Part shown: positions 1 to 5,767 of the stretch, piece after piece
Numbering within the stretch: the stretch's first letter is position 1
Layout of the letters: the number at the start of each line of letters is the position of its first letter
From: an uncultured Clostridia bacterium
GTDB lineage: Bacteria; Bacillota; Clostridia; Christensenellales; Borkfalkiaceae
Length of the DNA: 5,767 bases
NCBI GenBank assembly: GCA_934271725.1
Contig: CAKQSC010000063.1
Span: 1 to 5,767 of the forward strand
Reading direction: 5' to 3'
Notes under the pieces: model-generated
What the model was told of the DNA's origin: nothing
The model's input: the letters and a program-made list of their open reading frames with translations, nothing else
Database searches by the model: none
Translations under genes and position numbers: made by a program

Positions 1-1347
1 TTTGAAAGCAAATATCCCGAGTATAAAGTTAATTTAAGGACGAGCAAAAACGCCCCGACGGTTGCCAACTCTTTGCAGAAAGGCAAAAACGATACGACGG
101 ATATATATTTCAATCAGTTGAACAACGTGCTTATCAATTTCAAGGATACTTTTGCCGACCTGACGGAAATCGCTACGGGCAAAATAGACGGCGAAGACAA
201 ATCGATAGCGGAGAAATACGATCCTTCCCTTTATAATTCGCTTAAAGATTTGGACGGTAATCTTAAAATGCTCGGCTGGGCGGGTTCCTCTACGGGTATA
301 TTCTATAATACGGATATGGTAACCAAAGTACCCCGTACAACGAAAGAACTCTCCGACCTTGTAAGCAATCTCGGCAGAGCGGGCAAAAAGTCTTTCATTC
401 ACTTCGAGGACGCTCGTATGGGCTATTATCAATATCTCGTAAAAGCGTGGATGGCTCAATATGCCGGAATGAATTATTATAACAATAACTGGCTTGCTCT
501 TAAAGACGCGGACGGCAAAACTCCGTCCAAAGATGTGTATTTAAGCGAAACGGACGGCAGAAAGGCTTCGTTGTCCGTTCTCGAAAGCGTTCTTAAAAAC
601 ATTGCGGAGCCGGAAGCGGGAGATCTTTCCATGGCGAAGTTTAAAGTCGCTTCCAAGTTCAGACTCGGAGAGGCCGCTATGACGGTCAGCGGAAACTGGA
701 TTTTCGGCGAGGACGCGGGACTTAAAAACAACAAGATTAAAATGATGAGAACGCCCGTAATAAGCGCGATTATAGATAAACTCGAAACCGTTACGGACGA
801 CGAAGAACTCGCTTCTCTCGTATCCGCGATAGACGACGTTTTAGACAACGGCGCGGAAGTCGTTCTCGAAACGGACGAATACGACGTATCGCAGGAAGAC
901 TGGGATACCGTTATGACGGCAAGAAAAGTCGCTTACCACAACGGTAGCGATCACGCTATGATAGTAAACAAATACACCAACGCTATGGAAGGCGTTAAAA
1001 AGTTTATTCGGTTCTATTATTCGGACGAGGGGCTCAGTAAGTTTGTAAACGCTACGCATTTTGCGCCCAACGCGTATATAACCGATTCTTCGCTCGTATC
1101 TATGAACGGTTGGACGGATTACGAAAAAGAACAATATTCTAGAAGCACTAAATCCGTGTACGTAACGGACGGTAACGCGACGAGCCCTGTTTTTTCAGGC
1201 ACGAGTACGCTTCACATTTACGGTACGGTGAATATCATAGGTGAACTTACGGCAAGTAAGCCTAAGAACGCTACGACTTTGTGGGCGGATTTCCAAAAGG
1301 ACGTAAACGATAAATGGAACGACTGGGTGTTCAACGCGGGTTTATAA
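1..1347 (+). CDS. ABC-transporter extracellular solute-binding protein, sugar type (5'-truncated)
   Basis: Binding component of a carbohydrate ABC importer (family 1 extracellular solute-binding protein); it would capture a mono- or oligosaccharide outside the membrane and hand it to the permease. The frame is open from base 1, giving 448 residues to the TAA at 1345-1347. The first residues, FESKYPEYKVNL, match the strand-helix found early in mature binding proteins, so the signal peptide, lipobox and first strand (perhaps 50-60 residues) lie upstream. A TTG at 73-75 is an internal Leu codon, not the start. Family hallmarks are a ligand-cleft stretch with GWAGSSTGIFYNTDM (near residues 92-106), FRLGEAAMTVSGNW (about 220-233), FIRFYYSDEG near 335-344, and a C-terminal W-rich helix ending WNDWVFNAGL. 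An acidic helical segment beginning PVISAIIDKL (about 252-285) sits between the lobes. No permease gene is in the window, so it is expected upstream. Class is sure; substrate is unknown. Confidence 0.93.
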   Translation, partial: FESKYPEYKVNLRTSKNAPTVANSLQKGKNDTTDIYFNQLNNVLINFKDTFADLTEIATGKIDGEDKSIAEKYDPSLYNSLKDLDGNLKMLGWAGSSTGIFYNTDMVTKVPRTTKELSDLVSNLGRAGKKSFIHFEDARMGYYQYLVKAWMAQYAGMNYYNNNWLALKDADGKTPSKDVYLSETDGRKASLSVLESVLKNIAEPEAGDLSMAKFKVASKFRLGEAAMTVSGNWIFGEDAGLKNNKIKMMRTPVISAIIDKLETVTDDEELASLVSAIDDVLDNGAEVVLETDEYDVSQEDWDTVMTARKVAYHNGSDHAMIVNKYTNAMEGVKKFIRFYYSDEGLSKFVNATHFAPNAYITDSSLVSMNGWTDYEKEQYSRSTKSVYVTDGNATSPVFSGTSTLHIYGTVNIIGELTASKPKNATTLWADFQKDVNDKWNDWVFNAGL

Positions 1348-1351
1348 GGAG
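1346..1351 (+). promoter_or_regulatory. Ribosome binding site of the lectin-like gene
   Basis: A consensus AAGGAG lies 6 nt before the ATG at 1358 and its first two bases are the last two of the upstream TAA stop codon. This fixes the start of the second gene and suggests that ribosomes finishing the binding protein can reinitiate here. Confidence 0.85.
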
Positions 1352-1357
1352 AAGAAG

Positions 1358-2965
1358 ATGATTAAATTAAGACGATGCGGTCTTATATGCTTATGTTTAG
1401 CCGTATTGCTCGCTTTGGCTGTTTCGCCGATAACCGCGTATGCGGGTTCGTCGGACGTCAACGTTGCAAGTAGCGCGTCTTTTAGCAAAGTGTTGGACGA
1501 AAGCACGTGGAGAACGGCGGGCGGTGTTACGGCTTCAAAAGGCAAAATAGTGTTTAACGAAGATTGTCGCGCAAGCGCGCGTATCACCACGAGAGGCTTT
1601 TTTAAAGACTGTTCTTACGGCGGAATAGACGAAATATTCAGTTCCGCGTATTCGCTTACGATAAACGATATTCCCGAAACGGACAACGCCCGTTTTGCGT
1701 TCGTCAGCGGTCTTCAAGACGTAGGCGATAAACTCGAAAGCGACGGTGCGAGCGAGGTTTATTTCGTAAATGACGGCGGTGCGCTCAAAATAGGCGTGGC
1801 GATAATAGAGGGCGACGCAAGAAAAGAAATAGTTGCTCCGAAAGCGGTCGACGGGTTAGCGTTCGGAAGTTCTTTCGATCTTAACGTTTCGCTCGTTGCG
1901 GACGGCTATCTTACGGTTACTTTATCCGTTGCCGGCGGTTCGGAAACGGTTATATGCGACGACGGCACGAAAGGCAACGTAGGACACGTTCTCGAAGGAT
2001 TTTTGTCGATAGGGCAGACGGCGGTATGCAATGCGGAAATATCTTCCGTTTCGATACTCGCGCACGATTATAAAAACGCCGAAACGCCTTTGGTTATTAC
2101 CGAAACGTTTGACGGCGACGCTTATAACGGAAACGCGTTTTATACTCAATCCGACATCGACGATACGTATACGGCGGACGGCGGTGTGAGGGTTGAAAAC
2201 GGCGCTCTCCGTTTTATAGGTCGTCCCTGCTTTTTAAGCACCAAATATTCTTATTCCAACTTTGAACTGACTTTCGATCTCACGGACGTTACGAGAAAGA
2301 ACGTTACGGACGACGACGGCAACGTCATTCTTAAAAAAGCAAACGGTTGGTTCGGCGTATCTCTGGAAAGCAGTATTGCCACGGGTAAGTTCGATAATCA
2401 CGCCCGTACGAGCATGCTTTTCACTATGGAAATCGAAAGCAAAGAGATTAAAAAATATAACAGACTTTCGCTTGACGACTTTACGCAGTATCCCGCGCTT
2501 TATAAAGAAGTGGATATGGATATTTTAAGCGAAGCGAACGACGGAAAGATTTATAACTTTAAAGTCGTTATGCACGACGGAAAGTTTTCCGTCACGTATA
2601 AACTTTCAGACGCGGAAAATTACCCCGAAGTTCCTCTTTACTCGACGGATTTGGGATATACGCCTTACGGAAGCGTCGCTATTCTTTCGTACGGCAACAG
2701 CGGTTATACGTTAGATAACGTAAAAATAACGAACAACGATTATGCGCCCGTCGACGTCAGGATAGATTACGTCGGCGTAAAGAACAGAACGGAACCGGAC
2801 TACGCTTACGAAGATAAGTGGACGGACGACGATTTGATTACCGGCAAAACGGGTAAAACGGAAAAAAGCGGTTGCGGGGCGAGTTTAAGCGTATGCGCGC
2901 TTTTGCCTCTTGCGGTTTGCTTTTTCGGCGTGGCGACGATAAGGAGAAAGAATAAAGATGAATAA
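1358..2965 (+). CDS. Secreted, C-terminally anchored protein with two concanavalin-lectin-like domains
   Basis: A 535-residue surface protein, not recognised as a named gene. It begins with a Sec signal peptide: basic MIKLRR, a hydrophobic core, and a likely cut after AYA (residue 29). Two beta-sandwich modules follow, at about 40-237 and 247-462. Both have the strand-rich make-up of the concanavalin A-like lectin/LamG/DUF1080 fold, and the second ends in the typical sandwich-closing strand YTLDNVKITNNDY. The first closes in a similar way with ISSVSILAHDY, suggesting an internal duplication. I see no catalytic motif. After an acidic, Lys/Thr-rich linker, the C-terminus has SGCG (504-507), a hydrophobic stretch (508-528) and RRKNKDE, which looks like a membrane anchor or sorting signal. 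By inference it binds glycan at the cell surface for the neighbouring transporter and hydrolase. The start is fixed by a strong ribosome binding site. It could instead be an adhesin. The gene call is firm; the fold is moderately sure and the role is inferred. Confidence 0.85.
   Translation: MIKLRRCGLICLCLAVLLALAVSPITAYAGSSDVNVASSASFSKVLDESTWRTAGGVTASKGKIVFNEDCRASARITTRGFFKDCSYGGIDEIFSSAYSLTINDIPETDNARFAFVSGLQDVGDKLESDGASEVYFVNDGGALKIGVAIIEGDARKEIVAPKAVDGLAFGSSFDLNVSLVADGYLTVTLSVAGGSETVICDDGTKGNVGHVLEGFLSIGQTAVCNAEISSVSILAHDYKNAETPLVITETFDGDAYNGNAFYTQSDIDDTYTADGGVRVENGALRFIGRPCFLSTKYSYSNFELTFDLTDVTRKNVTDDDGNVILKKANGWFGVSLESSIATGKFDNHARTSMLFTMEIESKEIKKYNRLSLDDFTQYPALYKEVDMDILSEANDGKIYNFKVVMHDGKFSVTYKLSDAENYPEVPLYSTDLGYTPYGSVAILSYGNSGYTLDNVKITNNDYAPVDVRIDYVGVKNRTEPDYAYEDKWTDDDLITGKTGKTEKSGCGASLSVCALLPLAVCFFGVATIRRKNKDE
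2941..2946 (+). promoter_or_regulatory. Ribosome binding site of the lipoprotein gene, inside the preceding gene
   Basis: AAGGAG lies within the last codons of the lectin-like gene, 11 nt before the ATG at 2958, a slightly long spacing. The two reading frames overlap by 8 nt (2958-2965), an arrangement that favours translational coupling and supports the chosen start. Confidence 0.7.
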
Positions 2966-4451
2966 GAAAATTATATCCCTCGTTCTGGCATGTTCCTTAA
3001 CGGCGTGCGCGTTTACCGGTTGCGGTAAAAAAACGGACGTAACCGTAGATGAACTGGAAAACGGAAATTATTATATATCCGAAAAAGGCGAAGCGGTTGA
3101 TTACGATACGCTTACGTTCGATTTTTTAGGCGGAAGCGACGTTATGCCGATAGGAGGATTTTACGGTCCTTACGATTCGGGCGGTTCGATAGACGGTCTT
3201 CAAATACCGCAACTTTTAAGCGATAAATATTACGGGCTTATTTCCGACGCGGGCATCAATATGATAGTCTACGCGAAAGACGAAAAAGCGGAACTTGTTG
3301 AAAAATCTCTCGCGCTCGGCGAAAAGTACGGCATAGGTATTTTTGCCAACGTATCGCGCGTAACCGAGTTTTGCGGAAGACATGACGATAAGAGTAAAAG
3401 GTATACGGAGGGCGACGCGATGCCTTTCGGCGAAACGGAAATGACGGGTTGGCTTAAAAATCTCGTTTCGTACGACTCGCTTCTCGGAATAAAAGGCGCG
3501 GACGAGCCGTTCTGGTATCAACTCGATTCGCTTAAAGCGACGTACGACGTTTTAAGAGAGGTGGATTACGGTAACCTTAAAATGTACGTCAACTCTCTCG
3601 GCTACGGTGGCGGAGATTTGACTTACGGCGGGAATGAAATCAATATTTCTCAACAGGAATATTTCGACAAAATATATTCCGAAATAAAAATACCTTTCCT
3701 TTCCGCTACGGGTTATTTCTATACGCAGAAAGATACGCCCGACAGCGAAGTATCCATAATGTTTACGCAACTTTCTCAATTGCGTTCGCTTGCAAAGAGT
3801 TATAACGTTCCTCTTTGGAGAATGTTGCAGGCGGGCGGTCAGTGGAACGACGGCGCGGTCAATCTCGATTCGGTAGATCCGTATCCCGACGAAGGCGAAC
3901 TTCTGTTCGACGTAAACATCGCGCTTTGTTACGGTTGCAAGGCTATTCAGTATTTCCCGCTTATTCAGCCCGTGCATTTCGCATACGCGACGGGCGGAAC
4001 TTTCGATTTCGACCGTAACGGAATTATTTCCGCGGCGGGTAACCTTACAAGGTGGTATTATTACGTTAAGAAAGCCAACACGCAGATAAAGGCGATAGAC
4101 CACGTTCTTATGAACAGCGCGAACGTCGGACTTATAGCGCACGGTAAAAAAGCAAACCTGCTTGCCGATACTCAGGCGGACGATCGCAAAGAAGTTATTA
4201 AAGAAGAGGCTTTCCGTCAACTTAAATCCGTATCCGGCGACGATTGTTTTGTCGGTTGTTTCGATTATCTCGGCGGTACGGCTCTTTACGTCGTAAACTA
4301 TTCGAGAAAAGAGAAAGCCGACGTTACGCTTAACTTTGACAACCGTTACGGTTACGAAGTTATTCAACGCGCAGTTTCGGCGGAAGTTTCGGGTAAAAGC
4401 GTTCCTTTAACGCTCGAAGCGGGCGAGGGTGTGCTTGTAGTCATCAAATAA
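2958..4451 (+). CDS. Lipoprotein with glycoside-hydrolase-like TIM barrel and C-terminal beta-sandwich
   Basis: A 497-residue predicted lipoprotein, probably a cell-surface glycosidase or glycan-binding barrel. The N-terminus, MNKKIISLVLACSL, leads to Cys22 in FTGC, followed by GKK; an earlier LTAC (Cys17) also fits a lipobox. A TIM barrel appears to span about 55-380: DFLGGSDVMPIGGFYGPY as a first strand and loop, ISDAGINMIVYA (helix then strand), YGIGIFANV, then LLGIKGADEPFW (175-186). The DEP there, with Glu183, sits where clan GH-A enzymes carry their acid/base at the end of strand 4. Later come VPLWRMLQAGGQW (284-296) and GELLFDVNIALCYGCKAIQYF (about 313-333), which resembles the Glu-helix-strand pattern of GH42-like barrels. 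A C-terminal sandwich (about 428-497) ends in GEGVLVVIK. No exact family is recognised and the second catalytic acid is not certain. It overlaps the upstream gene by 8 nt. Lipoprotein status is strong, the barrel probable, the enzyme activity inferred. Confidence 0.85.
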   Translation: MNKKIISLVLACSLTACAFTGCGKKTDVTVDELENGNYYISEKGEAVDYDTLTFDFLGGSDVMPIGGFYGPYDSGGSIDGLQIPQLLSDKYYGLISDAGINMIVYAKDEKAELVEKSLALGEKYGIGIFANVSRVTEFCGRHDDKSKRYTEGDAMPFGETEMTGWLKNLVSYDSLLGIKGADEPFWYQLDSLKATYDVLREVDYGNLKMYVNSLGYGGGDLTYGGNEINISQQEYFDKIYSEIKIPFLSATGYFYTQKDTPDSEVSIMFTQLSQLRSLAKSYNVPLWRMLQAGGQWNDGAVNLDSVDPYPDEGELLFDVNIALCYGCKAIQYFPLIQPVHFAYATGGTFDFDRNGIISAAGNLTRWYYYVKKANTQIKAIDHVLMNSANVGLIAHGKKANLLADTQADDRKEVIKEEAFRQLKSVSGDDCFVGCFDYLGGTALYVVNYSRKEKADVTLNFDNRYGYEVIQRAVSAEVSGKSVPLTLEAGEGVLVVIK

Positions 4452-4456
4452 TTTTT

Positions 4457-5767
4457 ATGCTTACCATAACAAACGGATTACTTAAAAAATATGCCGTTAT
4501 CGCGACGGGGCTTGACGAAAGCACTCGTCGCGTTGCGACGTATGCGATAAAGAAATATATTTTAGCCGTAACGGGCGTAAATATACGCGAAGACGGCGGT
4601 GAACGCAAAATCGCTTTCGTTCTCGATGCGGAAATGCAGACCCCGCATACGGACGGGTTCGTTATAAAACCCGTCGGGAAAGACGTTATCATAACGGGTA
4701 AAACGCAAAGAGCGATAGTATATTCGGCTTATGCTTTTGCGGAAGAGTTTCTCGGCGTAAAGTTTTTAACTGCGGATTGTGAAATCGTACCGAAAAAAGA
4801 AAGTTTTACGGTGTACGAATATTCTTACGAACCTTTGTTCGATATGCGTACGTACCTTGTCGGCGATACTTTTCAGTCGCTTGCCGATCAGGATTTTATG
4901 GCAAAAGTACGCGTAAAAGACGTTTATACGGATGCGGACGACGCTCACGGCGGAAGAACGGAAGTTTACGGCAGAAACGTTTCTCATAATTTTCATTTTT
5001 ACGTTCCTTACGAAAAGTACGGCAAGACTTATTCCGAGTTTTACAGAAAAATAAAAGTCTGCGACGAAGATACCGTAACGGTGGATATCACAAACGGTTT
5101 AAACGATGACGGTTCTTTAAACGACGGGTTGCCTCAAAGCGTCGTAAAGTCGGTTATAGACGAGATGTATAAAGACGCGGTTGCCCGTCCTGAAGTAAAA
5201 GTTTTTATGCTTACGCAGGAGGACGGCGAAGATTATTTCGACAACGAAGACAACAAACGGTTAACCGCGAAATACAAACGTAGCGGACTGCTCGTAAGGT
5301 TTTGCAACGCCGTAATACGCGGTGTGAACGAGCGGTTGCAAAACGAGTATGCAAGGACGGTTAAACTTATGACCTTTGCATACAGTTATGCGAAAGACGC
5401 ACCCGTAAAATACGAAAACGGCATTGTTTTACCGATAGACGACAGCGTTGTCGCGGACGAAAATCTTATTATTCAATACGCTTTGTTTTCAAACGGCGGT
5501 TACGGTTATTTCGATTCGGAACATAACGCGGAAATCGCGCGTGTAATGAAAGAATGGCGAGTGATTGCCAAAGACTTCTGGTTCTGGGGCTACGATATAG
5601 CGTTTAACAATTATTTCGGGTTTTACGACTCGTTCGGCAACATAGACGCGAACGTAAAAGGATTTAAAGATTACGGAATAACTTATCTTTGTATGCAGGG
5701 CAGTAACGACAGCCGTAAAAGTTGGCAGTGCAATATAAGGGCGTACGCTTACCGTAAACTTATGAGC
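4457..5767 (+). CDS. DUF4838 protein with alpha-glucuronidase-like N-terminal domain (3'-truncated)
   Basis: The frame runs from ATG 4457 for exactly 437 codons to the window end with no stop. Residues 1-115 resemble the GH67/alpha-glucuronidase N-terminal domain: a helix ending YILAVTGVNI, then FVIKPVGKDVIITGKTQRA, AYAFAEEFLGVKFLTADCE and VPKK. From about 125 the pattern fits DUF4838: SHNFHFYVPYEKYG with EF (176-195), VKVFMLTQEDGEDYF (247-261), SGLLVRFCNAV (276-286), EWRVIAKDFWFWGYDIAFNN (366-385), FKDYGITYLCMQGS (403-416) and NIRAYAYRKL (426-435). The usual family reading of the tail suggests one to a few hundred residues are missing. There is no signal peptide, although many relatives are exported, so it is probably cytoplasmic. 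The gene starts 5 nt after the lipoprotein stop and has no clear Shine-Dalgarno sequence, so translation likely depends on coupling. The family is tied to polysaccharide use, but I know of no settled reaction for it. A GH67-like uronide hydrolase is one possibility. Confidence 0.88.
   Translation, partial: MLTITNGLLKKYAVIATGLDESTRRVATYAIKKYILAVTGVNIREDGGERKIAFVLDAEMQTPHTDGFVIKPVGKDVIITGKTQRAIVYSAYAFAEEFLGVKFLTADCEIVPKKESFTVYEYSYEPLFDMRTYLVGDTFQSLADQDFMAKVRVKDVYTDADDAHGGRTEVYGRNVSHNFHFYVPYEKYGKTYSEFYRKIKVCDEDTVTVDITNGLNDDGSLNDGLPQSVVKSVIDEMYKDAVARPEVKVFMLTQEDGEDYFDNEDNKRLTAKYKRSGLLVRFCNAVIRGVNERLQNEYARTVKLMTFAYSYAKDAPVKYENGIVLPIDDSVVADENLIIQYALFSNGGYGYFDSEHNAEIARVMKEWRVIAKDFWFWGYDIAFNNYFGFYDSFGNIDANVKGFKDYGITYLCMQGSNDSRKSWQCNIRAYAYRKLMS

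Noticed and set aside
73..1347. TTG at 73 as the start of the solute-binding protein.
   Set aside because: The frame stays open to base 1 and the residues before it match the conserved early part of the family, so the gene is simply cut by the window edge.
1568..1579. Palindrome-like CGCGC-AA-GCGCG in the lectin-like gene.
   Set aside because: A two-base loop cannot form a stable hairpin, and the site lies inside coding sequence made of GCG and CGC codons.
1342..1590. Minus-strand frame across the junction of the first two genes.
   Set aside because: It spans a clear stop, ribosome binding site and start of plus-strand genes and encodes nothing recognisable.
3815..4018. A 67-codon plus-strand frame rich in Arg and Ser inside the lipoprotein gene.
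   Set aside because: Its Arg-rich composition is what a +1/+2 reading of GCG, CGG and GAC codons gives; no start signal or homology is visible.
3552..4367. A 271-codon open frame on the minus strand within the lipoprotein gene.
   Set aside because: It is fully inside a well-supported gene, has no ribosome binding site or recognisable domain, and long antisense frames are expected from the codon bias of this genome.
4526..4540. Inverted repeat CGTCGC-GTT-GCGACG near the start of the DUF4838 gene.
   Set aside because: It is 70 nt inside the coding region, has no T-tract and is explained by common Arg, Ala and Thr codons (CGT CGC, GCG ACG), so it is neither a terminator nor a credible operator.

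Overview
The window looks like part of a carbohydrate-utilisation locus from a Gram-positive bacterium, most likely an uncultured gut-type clostridium (Bacillota). This is inferred from lipoprotein and Sec signal peptides of Gram-positive style, strong AAGGAG ribosome binding sites, a G+C content judged by eye to be moderate, heavy use of ATA, AGA, ACG and GCG codons, and close resemblance in style to surface proteins of gut clostridia. No taxonomic marker is present, so the assignment is tentative.

Four genes, all on the + strand, fill the window with almost no non-coding DNA, and the outer two run off the ends. In order they are: (1) the C-terminal bulk of an ABC-transporter sugar-type solute-binding protein (1-1347); (2) a secreted, C-terminally anchored protein made of two concanavalin-lectin-like beta-sandwich modules (1358-2965); (3) a lipoprotein with a glycoside-hydrolase-like TIM barrel and a C-terminal beta-sandwich (2958-4451); (4) the N-terminal 437 residues of a DUF4838 protein with an alpha-glucuronidase-type N-terminal domain (4457-5767). 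The intergenic distances are 10 nt, an 8-nt overlap and 5 nt. No terminator or promoter is visible between genes, so the four are very probably one transcript.

A working model, by inference: protein 2 holds a glycan at the cell surface, lipoprotein 3 trims it outside the membrane, the binding protein 1 delivers oligosaccharides to a permease that should be encoded upstream of the window, and protein 4, which has no signal peptide, acts on the imported product in the cytoplasm. The glucuronidase-like N-terminal domain of protein 4 hints at a uronic-acid-decorated substrate, but nothing in the sequence proves this. Proteins 2, 3 and 4 belong to poorly characterised groups, so the locus is a candidate undescribed glycan-use system. 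No RNA gene, mobile element, CRISPR array or origin was seen.
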